This document shows positions 23,210 to 34,841 of a stretch of 64,000 nt of DNA, piece after piece. The position numbers were made by a program, and so were the translations under genes. A model generated the notes under the pieces. It saw only the letters and a program-made list of their open reading frames with translations. It was not told where the DNA came from and made no database searches. The stretch's first letter is position 1; each line of letters starts with the position of its first letter. This stretch comes from Cryptomeria japonica (lineage: Eukaryota > Streptophyta > Pinopsida > Cupressales > Cupressaceae): contig NC_081414.1 of NCBI RefSeq assembly GCF_030272615.1, forward strand, positions 4,093,501 through 4,157,500, given 5' to 3'.

Positions 23210-24975
23210 TACATATGCTGCTTCTTGTTCCAGATTTTTCGGAAGATTTTTTGGAGGCCAGGGTTTTAGTTTTTTCAGAGCTTTTTTATTAGATCTGGGG
23301 TAGTTGTTTTGTTTCTGATCATTTTGGGCTCAAACGGACCTCATCATTGCGCTCAGAACACCCAAAAACCCCCATTTCCATATTAAATTTATCAAATTTT
23401 GACAAGTTTGGGTTCTGGACATTTTTTTTGTTTTGCCTTTTTGGCACGAATTTCAAAAAATTCATCAGAAAAATCAATTAAAAAAATTTTAGAGCAGTTT
23501 TGGCCCAAAAAAGACCTCATCGTTGGCTTCCGTAGGGCGTTTCCAATCATTTTGATATATAATTCGACCTATTTCTGTGACAAGGACATCTGGGCCATGA
23601 TTTTTTCATTGGCACGTTTTACGAGGCACAAAAATCTGTACGGATGTACTTGCAAATCCGTCAGAAAATTTACCCTCTTTATGCCCTAAAAGAGGGGTTT
23701 TTTTTCTTTTGGTCGTAACATGGTCATACGGAGGCATTTTTGGACAAACCTTATATCGTCAGAAAGCTCTTTTCGAGCTTTATCCAGATCTGGAGGTTTG
23801 AATTTTTTATTTTGTTTTTGTTGTCAAAGCCAAAAGTTCCTTATTGCACTCCGAGAGACATAACTTGAGCATCTGAACTCCATTTTTTGAGAACTTTATA
23901 TCTTTGGAAAGCTTGTTCTGTGCACTTTCCATTCATATGAGTTTTCTTTCTAGATTCTTCTCTAGGTACATTTTATTCAGTTTTTTTCTTTTCAGCACTT
24001 TGGTGAATATCTTGGATGTTTCAGGTCCTAGGATCTCTTTCTTTGAGTAGGATGTCTCATCTTTGGCTTTTCTTTCTGTATTTTCAGCCTTATGTCTCTT
24101 CTGATCATTGTAGACTTTTTTTTGTAAGCATTTTCTTTTTTGCAAACGCACTGAGATAAAGTGCCACTATGCATTATATACTTGGGATCTTGCACATATT
24201 GTGCCTTATTGTACATGCACTACATTATAAAGTGCCATGGGGGGGTTGATGTTTGCCTTCATTTTCCATCTACCTTTGTCACATGATTGTTCCTTCCACG
24301 ACATTCGCCTCATGATATGTGTCAAGTGAGTGTTCCTTCCACGACACTATATACTTTCTTTGCACTTTCGATGTTCTTGATTCTTCGTCATGCAGTTCTA
24401 GTTGGCATTCATTTTCAGTGTACCTATCATCTCTCCCTTGTCAGCATTATGGGGGGGTTTCTCATGTTGCTCTAATGCTTCCTTGGTTCGATTGATCAAC
24501 TCTTGAGCCTTTGGTGTTTTATGCCATATGTATCTTCGAGTTCAGTTGTTTGCCTTTCTTTGCCATCTGATTCGAGTAGTGTCATTTGAGGGTACTCATG
24601 CAGATTACAGTCTTCTCTACCTAGTCATGTTCTCTTTCAGTGGAGGCTTTTTAGATCAGCAGTTACTCTTCGACAGTGTTTGCAGCTTCTTCATGCTTCA
24701 GTGGTGTTCTTCATGATCATCCTTTGTTCCTATTTTCTAAGACATTCTCTTGTTTGGAGGTTTCTTCAGACCTTCACTAGTCTTCATCTCTTTTTGGAGT
24801 AGAGTTTTTTCCCACGTGGTTTTCTCTATTTCTCTGCTTTACATATATCTTTTGTACTTGGGTACCTCATCAGCCTTTGTTGTCAGGACCCAAATTTGCC
24901 TTCATCATGTAGTTGCATTTTTTGCATCATGCATTTAGTTTTTTTAGCTACTCCCTAAGTTCATCTTAAGGGGGG
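23210..24975 (+). other. Non-coding interior of the non-autonomous element
   Basis: T-rich, with short open stretches only. Near 23560 a motif ATAATTCGACCTATTT matches the leader of the Copia elements. At 24802-24826 the 3' UTR motif GAGTTTTTTCCC with a downstream GGTTTTCTC is present. The PPT AAGGGGGG ends at 24975. Confidence 0.75.
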
Positions 24976-25314
24976 TGTTAGAGTTACCATGTATTAGCTA
25001 ATAATTATTTATTTAATTATTAGTGTATTATCCTCTACGCTTAAGATAAACTTAGACATTTAATAGTATAGTAGGTATTTAATCATTATTTTAATTATTA
25101 AATACACTTTATCTCTTTAGGGTTTCTTTAGGGTTGTATATTATCCTTTTATAAGGATTGTATTATAATTTTTTATTAACCGATTTCGTCTCTAAATGAT
25201 AATCTTCTTCTTCGGAGCCATTATTGCTTTTTGTCTCCATTATTCTCTTGTGACAGGTATTTTGCTTGTAGGTGTTCTTGGGATCTCTGAAGCTGTATTT
25301 TCTCAACTTCTTCA
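24976..25314 (+). repeat. 3' LTR of non-autonomous element
   Basis: Starts TGTTAGAGTTACCATG after the PPT, ends CAACTTCTTCA, and is followed by the TSD GAAAC. Confidence 0.93.
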
Positions 25315-27411
25315 GAAACTTTTTCCATATTTATTCAGTTTATTTTCTTACTTCCTCAACCCTGCCAAGCATAAGCCTATTTACTCTGTTTTTGCTTCGG
25401 AATTCTTTCTTATTGGCTAGCTCCATGAGTATATCAACTTCTTCTTGATAAATGCAAGCACTGATATTGATCAATTCATGCTCTTTCATTTCCTTATCTA
25501 ATTGGCTTGTAGTCAGCCTTCTAGCATCAAGAATGTTATATAATCTTTTGGAATGCTACATTCTAACTCAATTAATGATTTGTTGAAATTATGCAAATGC
25601 AACACAACAACTTCCTCAATTTCCCTCTCGTCATTCTCATCAAGATCATCATAGTATGCACTGATATTCTTGAGATTACCATCATTAGCCATTTCATCAG
25701 TCAATTCTTTTGCAGTCAATGGGGGAATAAAGGTATATTTACCTTCCACCTTGTCGGATTCAAGATCCTTATCAAACTTTGTCCTTAGCCTTCTTCCTCT
25801 TTTAGGCTTGTCGATTAGAGAGGGTTCAAATTTTATCTTCTTTCTTTGTTGGGCGCCACTAGACTGTGTTTTCCTAACCACTCTGACAAGTTCTCCTTTC
25901 TTCTTTGCTTTCTCGGCTTCCTCATCTAACTATGTCTTAGATGCAATAGGAGATACAGTGACATAGGTTCTTTTTGGCTTCTGCTTCTTCTTCAACACTC
26001 CTTTTTTGGATGAGCTTTGAGTTATTGATGACTTCACCGGAGTGGGAGAAGACTTGGTCTCCTTAGGCTTTGACTAGGAGGGAACTAGTTCAATCTTAGG
26101 ATTCTTTGATTCCATTTATGCTTCCATTTGAGCCTTCTTCTCCTTAGCTTTCTTGATGGCTTCTCTAGTAAATCCCATTTGTTATGCCACAGCCTCGACC
26201 ATTTTTGTTAGTTTTCTTTTATTTTTGGGCTAAGTGAACTTCTTATGCAATTTCATATCTTTTTTCTTTGAAAGTACCAAATTTTGGTTCTTGAGGATCA
26301 ACCGACTTGCTCAAAAGATGTTGAGCATAGCTTTCAATAGTTTGAGAATCAACCTCATAGCCCATTGGCATTATCCATATTGTCCTTGGTTCTACAGCCT
26401 CCATATGGCACTGGTCCTTGTCGACCATGAATTAGATGGTATCTACATATTTATCCACTACTTCCTCAGGGATCCTTTCCCTATTCTTCATTCTGCCTTG
26501 GAAGGTTTTGAAGAAACTCCACAAGGAAGTTGTTTGATTCTCTTTATTTCCCAATTTTTTCAAACCTTGTTTAATCTGAGTAAGCCATCAATAAGTCATA
26601 TGCCCATTGGACCCTGTTTGTCCCGAGGATCTCGTTTATGAAGTTCAGTGCACGACAAACTATCAATGAACCAAATTTGAAAACATTCTTCTTGTCAGTT
26701 TTGATTTCCTTCAAGTTGCTCAGGAGCTCTTCAAGAAGAACTGTGCATAAATCATACTGCATATCCTCTTTCACCGTCTGATAAGTTGCATATATCGTAG
26801 TACATGAGAGGAAATTCAATCTGCTAGACTTATAAAATTTGCACCCAATAATCATTGATGCAAATCTGACATCATGCTCTAAGATATCATCAATTGTCAT
26901 TGACTTGCTGTCAAATTGAGCATCGGTTAGCTTTGTGACAGTTGGATTTGCAACCTTCCTCAAATTAGGTTTTCCATTGGTTTGATGTAGACATGTGACT
27001 GCATGAATGGCCTGCTTGGTTATCTTGCAGGGTCTATCCAACCATATGAATTCATCATGGACACGGTTCAAAATATATCTTACACATTCATCTTCATCGA
27101 ATATCAAAAAAAAAAAATTGTGTGAAACCCTTCCTTTGTAAATGTGCATATTTCAATTTGGGGTTTCCAACTTCATCCATTATGTGCTCAGTATACAGGG
27201 TTAAGATCTCTTTATTTCCGTTTTCCTTAATTGAGCAGTGAATGTATGCCCTAACATCATCATTGTGCAAACCTTTGTATGGCATAGACAAAAAAGCACC
27301 ATTGGGATCATCCTCAACAGAGTTAAATGGATGTCTTTTGAATTGTGGCATTGCTCGCTCAGAAACTTCTACCACCAAAAGTGTATCAATAGAAGAAGAT
27401 GCCATTTCAAG
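25315..27411 (-). pseudogene. Second ORF of the polymerase-less element, unknown function (part 1)
   Basis: It starts near MASSSIDTLLVVEVSERAM (27402) after a leader-like gap. An overlapping frame continues with FIWLDRPCKITKQAIHAV and FASMIIGCKFYKSSRLN (27149-26571), joined through a small frameshift at a poly-A run near 27107. Further pieces are Lys/Arg-rich (25881-25513, with KPKRGRRLRTKFDKDLES). A WLD-x-P-x-x-I-T-like motif is shared with accessory ORFs of other plant retroelements as I remember them; I cannot name the domain. The sequence is interrupted at 25314 by the nested non-autonomous element. Confidence 0.5.
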
Positions 27412-27779
27412 AAATTTAGGGTTCAAAGGATAAACACACTTCGGTAAATACCTTTTTCTTATGTCGGATAAACAAGAACTCCTTGTCGGATCACCTCAAG
27501 CCTTCTGATCGCCTAGAAATTTGGTTCACCTCGCTCTATAGCTTCAACTCTTCTCTCACAATGTGAGAAATGATTCACATTTCGCCCTTTTTAACTTTGC
27601 AAACCCTAACTTTAAGTTGAAATAAATGCAGTTGTAAAGTTCAATCGAATGTCTTATTCAGCATAATCCATTCCACTAGATTCCAAGATCGATATGAAGA
27701 ATTCTGGATAATCATCTCCAAGCATCTACAATCAACCTTCATCAATCATAGATATCTTTAGGGGGTTTCTGCAAGATTG

Positions 27780-28980
27780 TGCATGAAGATGCCACCCCCT
27801 GAGGCCAAATGCCTTAGTAACCGGATGAAGATCCTGCACCAGATTTAGGTGCAAATTCCCTGTCTGTCTTGGATTCATCTTTTCTAACCCACATCTTGTC
27901 ATGCTCGTTACTGATCTCTTCTACCTTTTCTTTGCTTTTCTCATCTGATTTGCCTTTGTTTACCGAATCATTATTCTTGCTTCTGCAGAATTTTGCAATG
28001 TGACCGATTTTGTTGCATGCACAGCAAACAACATTTCTCTACATAGGTCTGAAATTCATCTGATTTGGTCTCATCCTGCATTGGTTAGAGATATGTCCAA
28101 ACATCCCACAAGCATAACATCTTTTGTTCTAAAAATTGTTCATTACTAGTCTGCACATGTTTGACTTGTGACCAAAATTATTGCATATGAAACACTGACC
28201 GGTAAAGGTAGGACCATTGTTCATACTGTTCATTCCATTATTCATCCTACTTCTGCGTTGATTTTCCATATGACCAAATTTATTGCAAGTAAAACATCTA
28301 CCATTGAATTTATAGGAATTAGGATGTCTTACCGAAGGATTCTTTCTCTTCTTATGATTAGGCTTTGCATTGCTTTGTCCAAATCCGGAGAATTCTCCTT
28401 TCTCAAATCTGAGTTTTCACATGTCTTTTCCATGTCTCTGACTTTCCAGCATCTCATCAAGCCTTGTTGAGCTAGCATTGAATTTGTCTTTGTATTCATT
28501 TTCAGTAGCAATTTCACCTCTTAGGGCAATAATCAGTCTTTCAATTTCTTGGCCATTATTCCTTGATTGTGTCAACTCAAGCTTCAACTGATCATTCGCA
28601 TAGGTGAGCCTGAAGCATTCATTTGATCTGTCTTTCAATGATTGAGTCAAACTTTCTTCATTCTTCTTCCAGTCTTCAATATCCTTAGTCAGCTTCATCA
28701 CAATGGATTGCATCTCATTCTTCAATACAACATTCACTCTAGCAAGCTTATCACATTCATCAGCTTTGTCCAGATTTTCCATGCTTTGTTCTTCTTTCTC
28801 CTTTAGCTTGTCCATCAGCTCTTTCCTCTTGTCTCTTGAAGTGTTTACTTGATCTTTCAAACCATTAATCAAGTCTTTAGTTGCATTCAAGTTTCTCTTT
28901 AAGGAACTTATTTCATTTCTTGCTGCATCAAGATCCTCAAGTGCCACACAAATTTGTCTCTGCAAACCGAAATCTGTTGA
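27780..28980 (-). pseudogene. Gag-like protein: coiled coil plus four CCHC zinc knuckles
   Basis: The first part (28965-28417, 182 codons) is a Lys/Glu/Leu-rich predicted coiled coil starting MQRQICVALEDLDAARNE. Downstream, in shifting frames, come four zinc-knuckle patterns between about 28290 and 27990: CFTCNKFGHMENQR (last Cys replaced), CFICNNFGHKSNMC, CYACGMFGHISNQC and CCACNKIGHIAKFC. CCHC knuckles bind RNA in retroelement Gag proteins (family knowledge). Position right after the PBS fits gag. The frame is broken by a few stops. No capsid domain could be named. Confidence 0.65.
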
Positions 28981-29030
28981 TTCAATCTCTCAGACCTTCC
29001 TCAAGCGATTAGGCTTCCTTGAAGGAACTA

Positions 29031-29043
29031 GGCTCTGATACCA
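29031..29043 (-). other. Primer binding site, initiator-Met tRNA type
   Basis: TGGTATCAGAGCC on the minus strand, at the inner edge of the LTR. Confidence 0.9.
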
Positions 29044-29981
29044 ATTTTTTAAATCAAGGAACACTAAGAGGGGGGTTGAATCAATGTTCTACTGATAAAT
29101 AAACTTTCAAACTTATTCTTTCTTAGACCACCAGAAGCAAATGCAAGAAAGTAAAATGCAAAAATACAAGATAATCAACCACAAAATCATAACACCAATA
29201 TTTTTACATGGAAACCCGAAAAGGGAAAAACCACGATGGGATTGGAACCCACAATATTAATACGCTGTGATCGGGAATACATAAATATTACATAAGGGGA
29301 ATGCACTTGGATTAAGGCACACTACCTATAACCAAAGGTTCAATTATAATATAGAAGTCTCATTGACTTACAGATCATTCACAATGATAACTACAATGAT
29401 TAAACTCCAAAATAGAATCAAACAATGCCTGGATGAGTTTCGGTTAAGTGCAAAAAGTCTGATTGTAACACCTTGGTAGCTCTACCATGTTCTGCTTCTC
29501 AGTCAGTTATCGGATCAAGAATGCGCATGTGAAATTGCGCCAAATAGGTTTCTTGATCACCACTCACTCATATCATCACCCAAAAAGATCTTCTACATTG
29601 GTCATTCATATCCGCAATCATAAAATAAGACATTCATCAAGTTGGCCAAGCATAATATGCAATGTAACGTGTAACCGGGTGTTGGCTTAGATCATATCAC
29701 TAAAATATGTGTGGATCAACCAAATAATGTCAAAATGATTTCTACATCTTGGCCCAATCATCCCATGCACGAATTTGACCACCGCAGTCATCTCAAATAT
29801 TCTGAACCAAAAGTGCTTTGCTTATCCTGACATATTGATGAAAGATTACGAGACCACTTCTCTACCGGTTACCAAAAAGCATGACTACCGAATAGGATTT
29901 CCAAGGAGAGTTGCCATCAATGACAACCCTAATCCATTATCCATGCACTAGAATCCACTGGATGAGTGTCAATTGCCAACA
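29044..29981 (-). repeat. 5' LTR of the polymerase-less element
   Basis: Minus-strand LTR of about 938 bp. It starts TGTTGGCAATTGACAC, has a C-rich tail segment (CAACCCCCCTCTTAGTG) and ends just before TGGTATCAGAGCC. It contains a hairpin motif at 29207-29235 that recurs in LTRs at 48154 and 61901. The exact 3' end is uncertain because no CA abuts the PBS. Confidence 0.8.
29207..29235 (-). other. Hairpin motif in LTR (copy 1)
   Basis: The minus strand reads CGTGG, then TTTTTCCC, a short loop, GGGTTT and CCATG. The outer five bases pair (with one G-U) and CCC pairs with GGG. Confidence 0.6.
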
Positions 29982-31398
29982 ACTTTACTAATAAAAAACA
30001 AGTTGACAAATAGTGTCACTTAAGTTAGCTTTCAATAATAGTAAGTTTTGTAGTCTTATGGACAAGCTGCAGCAATATTACCAACACTAGCAAATTTAGA
30101 ATCTTGTAAAAATCTACCAAAAATGGTAATTTTGGATCGTAGTTACAAGGTGTTTATTTTTCATTGTAGAAGCAAAGTGGGAGTAGAATTAAAGACAATT
30201 AATCCAATTTCTTGTGTTGTTTGTGTTTTATTTATTTTAGATTTAATGTTGAAAGTATTATAGTAGATTGGCTACTTAATATTCCCCCTTAGCATGAACC
30301 AACAACCTAGAATATGGCAAAAGACAAGTCATAGAGCATTGTTGGGCCTACAACCAAATGTTAATTAGTTTCCCTTCTTCCTATTCATCCAATGATTAAT
30401 TCCAAACATTCTCAAGCTCTCCCTCAACTTGAATCTTTGCATCACTTTAATTGTCTCTATCCTCACCATTACATTTTGCACCTTCAAGGCCTTTCTTGAA
30501 CATATTGTTAAAAATTGACTTTCCCACCCACCATCATCCATACCATTTTCTAATATTTTATTTCAGATAGTTGATAGATTCTATAAAATGAGTATCCTAG
30601 TAACTTGCAAAATACTAACACACATAAATAAGTTACTAAGATGTTATTACTCATGTGTGGGTGCACTTTAGGCTGTCTAAGACCATATTTTCAAATACTG
30701 AAGATTTTTTGGGAACAAATAGTCTGCTTCGTGAATTGTGATGGATACACTCAGAAAGAGTACTAATTTTACCCACAAACACGTCACAAAATAGAGATGG
30801 TCAATAAGACATTGATGCAACTTATAAGGTGAAACAACATTATCCTAGGGATGAATCACTTTCTAACTTTCAATAATCTTATAATATAGCAATTCATTCT
30901 TCTGCAAATCAATGACCATTTAAAGCATGTTTGGGACATTTGCCCTCGAATCCCTTCAGTGTACTTCTCATAAGCAAGACGAATGAGTAGGGTAAGATAA
31001 TGATGTGGCTAAAACTAAAAGAGCAATTTGAAAGAAATCAAAATTTGTATAAGCAAATGCATGACTAATAGGAAAAGAATATAAATTAAAGGTAGGAGAG
31101 AACGTTTGAAGCACTCTATAAACCCTTTATGTTAGATGAAGAAAAAGAAGAACAAATGCTACCTCTTTAGAAAATATAGATGTGTCATTGTAAAAAAAAA
31201 CAAGGTAAACTCAAAATAGAATCCAAAAATCATTTAGGATAAGACTCAAATATTATAGGATTAATCAAGCCAAATTTCGTAGAAAAAGTGGCAAAACTAT
31301 TCCCTCCCCCTTAGTGTCTCATTAAGTTTTTGTGAGGCCAAAAGCTCCCTGATATGGCAATTCTACCAAACATGAGCAATAACATTTATTCAAAACCT

Positions 31399-31557
31399 AC
31401 CTTGCGCGCGGCTTGGTACATCTCCAACGGATTAGTCTTACCCCAACTCGCCCCTTCCTAAACCCCAACTTGGAAATATGTAAGCCCAAGGTAAGTAGGT
31501 TGGGCGTCGGGCTGGGTTGCAGGGATACCCCTGCGGCAACAACAACAAAAAACATCG
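31399..31557 (+). mobile_element. SINE-like retroposon, about 159 bp
   Basis: A GC-rich island in AT-rich surroundings, ending in an A-rich tail (GGCAACAACAACAAAAAAC). The 11-bp direct repeat ATTCAAAACCT flanks it at 31388-31398 and 31558-31568, as expected for a LINE-mobilised insertion. The 5' part has no clear tRNA A and B boxes, so it may be 5'-truncated. Resemblance to plant Au-type SINEs (a GGATTAGTC word) is only an impression. Confidence 0.55.
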
Positions 31558-31670
31558 ATTCAAAACCTGTGATAGAAAAATAGAGCATAAGGATTGAACA
31601 CAATTGTGGCAATGTTTGTTAATAATGTGATTACTAATTGAGGTAGTGTTCAATACAAGGCCAATAACAT

Positions 31671-32480
31671 TGTAATGTCCACGAAAATCATGACCATTGT
31701 AAATATTCCTTGTAGACATTGAAAAGTGTCCATCGCTTGTTTGTGACATTTTTAATCATTATTCTTCTAAATTAATCAAATAATTTAATTATTTAATTAT
31801 TCTAACTTTCCTCCTCCACTAGTTAAATGATTTTTATTATTTGATTTTCTTTTTCCACAATAATTAAATAATCTTTATTGTTTAATTATTTATCTTCATT
31901 TCTCCTTAATTAAATTATTTAAATTATTAAAAAAAAATCTTCCACTCTCTTATTATTAAATAATTATTTAATTATTTAACTAGCTAACTAAGTCTTCTAT
32001 AGTTAAATGAATTCTTTAATTCGTCTATTTATTCACTTTTCTAAAACATGTAACTTCCAAAAATACATAAAATCTTTATTTTATTTATTTTCTCCTCCCA
32101 TGCACTCAATTAATTATTTTATTATTATTTAATGCTATTGCACCTCTCAACTAACACCCACTTTGAGTTCAATTGATTAATCAATTCATTTTTCTCAATC
32201 ATGCACCCACATCACTTAATGATGCAATCGATCATCTTCTAATAATAGTTGTATATTCTTCTCATTGAACCTCATCCATCAATCTATATAAAAAAGTTAT
32301 AAAAGCTATCTTCATTCATTATTTATCATAACCACAATCTTTCAACTTTTGTGTGATCACGCCACAAAATGTTACGATATAATTCTAAGAACAACATTAC
32401 AACAATTCATGAAAGTTAAGAAGAGCAATAGAGGTAACCATGATGTTTGCATAAAGGTATAATTGTTTCTTTATTCATTT
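31671..32480 (+). repeat. Possible Tat-type LTR remnant
   Basis: AT-rich sequence starting TGTAATGTCCAC, with a TATA-like CTATATAAAAAAG near 32284 and a stretch (AATTCATGAA, then AAAGGTATAAT and TTGATTGGTTG) that resembles the downstream part of the gypsy LTR at about 20350-20420 on the other strand. No TSD found. Confidence 0.35.
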
Positions 32481-33181
32481 GATTGGTTGCATTCATCATA
32501 CATAGTATATTGTGCGAGATTAGGATCCAGTGTGATTCACGCTGATTTTTATCTCAATCTTTACACCCCCCAACCAAGTAAGCTCAAATATACAAAACAA
32601 ACAGATATCGATTCACCTCAAACAAACATAGAAATTCTTCTAAGACATCGGTTCACCTCAAACAATGTAGGAATTCTTCTAAGGCTTGCAAGAACATACC
32701 AACAACAGATGAGTCTATAAAATAAGGTTGGTGCAGGTGTTTGAAATCACAAGATGATTGGGAAATGTTGTAGGGAATTCATATGTTGGTTAATTGTACA
32801 AAATTAAGTAAATAGCAGTCAATGTTGCACCCACAAGTTTCACTTATTCCCCAATGTAATAAAACAAGATTGCAAGGCACTTACCACTACCTCTGACTAT
32901 TTTCCACACAAAATGGTACACTTGCAAAAACACAAATCTACATAACACAATGGTTTTTTGTAGGATTTATTGGGTTTTAACATTGTGGAGGTGGATTATG
33001 TGGACTTGGATGGTGAAAATCCTATGAAAATCCATCACATTTTCAAGATTTTTGTTTTCATACGAATCAGAGTTTTCTGTGAAAATTAGCCACATTCGTT
33101 TTCAAGAAAGACGTGTCGTTGATTGATTGGCGAGTATTTTGAATAAGTGGAACAGTTTGGAAATGAGAACGCTACAAGAAA

Positions 33182-33673
33182 TGTTGGAATAAATCATTCA
33201 TATATTAATTATTCACTTCATTATATCAATTCACTAAATAATTGATGCCTTGGTTAGTAATTAATTATTGGTATTTATTAGTTAGTTAATTAAATAATTA
33301 ATTAATATTTATATCTATGCATAATGCAAACTAGGAAAAGAAAACTATGTTTAGAATTTCAAGAGTTTCATGCATTAATTAGTCTAATATGTTTTTTGTG
33401 CATACATGATTGATTCATGTATTCTATTTAACTCTCAGTCTATCTTGTAGACTCCACCATTTAGAATTTCTATCTTTAGAGTTAGATTTCTTTATAAGGA
33501 TGTCATATCCTTCATTGTAACTCAACCAACAAGCAATAAGCAATAAGCAATACATTCAATTATTGTTCATTGTCTTCAATTCTCTTTGTTGTTCAATTTT
33601 CTCTTATTGTGTGACAGGTATTCTTGAAGAAGATAACTGGGCTTGTGGAATTCACATTTCATGAATTCTAACT
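33182..33673 (+). repeat. 5' LTR of gag-only Copia
   Basis: Starts TGTTGGAATAAATC and ends GAATTCTAACT, where the last base differs from the CA seen in the 3' LTR. The PBS follows. Confidence 0.92.
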
Positions 33674-33687
33674 TGGTATCAGAGCTC
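33674..33687 (+). other. Primer binding site
   Basis: TGGTATCAGAGCTC, initiator-Met type. Confidence 0.92.
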
Positions 33688-34472
33688 CAGATTTGAAGAT
33701 TTTTGTTCGCTTTTTTCGGAGATTACTTGCATTTACACAGCAAAATTGTTTATCTTGGGTTAATTTGGAGCTCACCATCAGTTCTAGAAGGCTCGAGAAA
33801 GTAAGGATGGCCTTTTGTTCACTGAAATCTAATATACAGTCCATTTTTCAAGGGTTTTTCTCTGTTCCAGAGGGTACTTGAAAATTTGGAGCATTTAAGG
33901 CTCAAAAGGACCTCATGGTTGGCTTCAAGATATTGATTCGACGAATTTTGATATATAATTCGACCTATTTTGGTTGCAGGGGCATCTCAGGCAATTGTTT
34001 TTTGCTAACAAGTCGTACAACAGGAAAGGTACAAAATTTTAATTAATTTCATCAAAAAAATAATATTAAAAATATTTTTTTAGGCGTTGAAAAACGCTGA
34101 CGGTTAACAACTATCGCTGGTCTCCTAACCGCTACCGGAGGCATTCTGCAAGCCGCCTAATAGCGGTCAGCAACAAACCACCAATGGTCTGCTGCAAACC
34201 GCCAATGGCTGCCAAGCGGTTATTAAAACGGCCCACCACCATCGCGTTAACCTCTACCACTGCTCCGCCCTTGGTCTACTCCGCCACCTTCGTCTATCTC
34301 CTCCGCCACTTCCGTCGAGCCACTGACCCGCCACCAGAGGAGAGGGCTAATTTTTTTTCTAAGGCTTTTTAATAGGGGTGTGGTTTTTTTGCTCTAACTT
34401 GAGCAAACGGAGGCGTTTTTTGACAAACCATATATCATCAGAAATCTCTTTCCAAGGCGGATTCAATTCTGT

Positions 34473-34475
34473 AGT

Positions 34476-34506
<31 letters not shown>
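34473..34506 (+). repeat. AT dinucleotide microsatellite
   Basis: A run of about 13 TA units in the leader of the gag-only element. Confidence 0.9.
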
Positions 34507-34841
34507 TCTCATTTAGCAAGCTTTTTTTTCCAGTTGAAGTCAGAAGTTGCAGTTTGCACTCCCAGGCGCATATCTTGTGCATCTGAACTCCGTTTTTCAC
34601 AAACAAAATATCGTCGGAAAGTTGATTCAGAGCTCTATCTAGATCTTAGGTCTTTATTTGTAGGTTTTTTACCAGATTTATGTTTCTTCCTTCCAAAGTC
34701 AACAATGCATTGTTTTGGTCCTATTGTGTAGTCCTCTGATCCGAGGTCTACAATACTTGTTCTCAGAGGTATTAAGTTCTGATTTTGGGGCTCTATTACT
34801 GTATATTTTCTTGTCTCAGTTATGTACTTTTTCCAGCATCA

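Larger units (their letters stand above)
22858..25314 (+). mobile_element. Non-autonomous Copia-like LTR element, 2457 bp, TSD GAAAC
   Basis: The LTRs are 22858-23196 and 24976-25314 (339 bp each, 27 differences by my count, about 8 percent). A perfect GAAAC duplication lies at 22853-22857 and 25315-25319. The internal 1.78 kb has no gag or pol motif. Leader and 3' UTR words match those of the complete Copia element at 11837, suggesting it was mobilised by a relative of that element (inference). Confidence 0.95.
21383..29981 (-). mobile_element. LTR element with gag-like protein and unknown ORF but no polymerase
   Basis: The 5' LTR begins TGTTGGCAATTGACAC at 29981 (minus strand) and the 3' LTR begins with the same sequence at 21447, preceded by a purine tract. 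After 65 bp the 3' LTR is cut by the gypsy element. A PBS of initiator-Met type sits at 29031-29043. Between the LTRs lie a coiled-coil/zinc-knuckle gag-like region and a second, unrecognised coding region. I see no protease, integrase, RT or RNase H motif in any frame. It is therefore probably a non-autonomous (LARD-like) element or one that lost pol. ACTTT at 29982-29986 is the expected TSD, whose partner lies outside the window. Confidence 0.75.
29987..33176. other. AT-rich intergenic sequence without a gene
   Basis: No credible coding region. It contains the SINE-like insert and a possible LTR remnant listed separately. It may also include 5' sequence of the LINE that continues beyond the next insert. 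Confidence 0.5.

Noticed and set aside
31381..31568. tRNA gene in the GC-rich island
   Set aside because: No cloverleaf or B box could be drawn on either strand.
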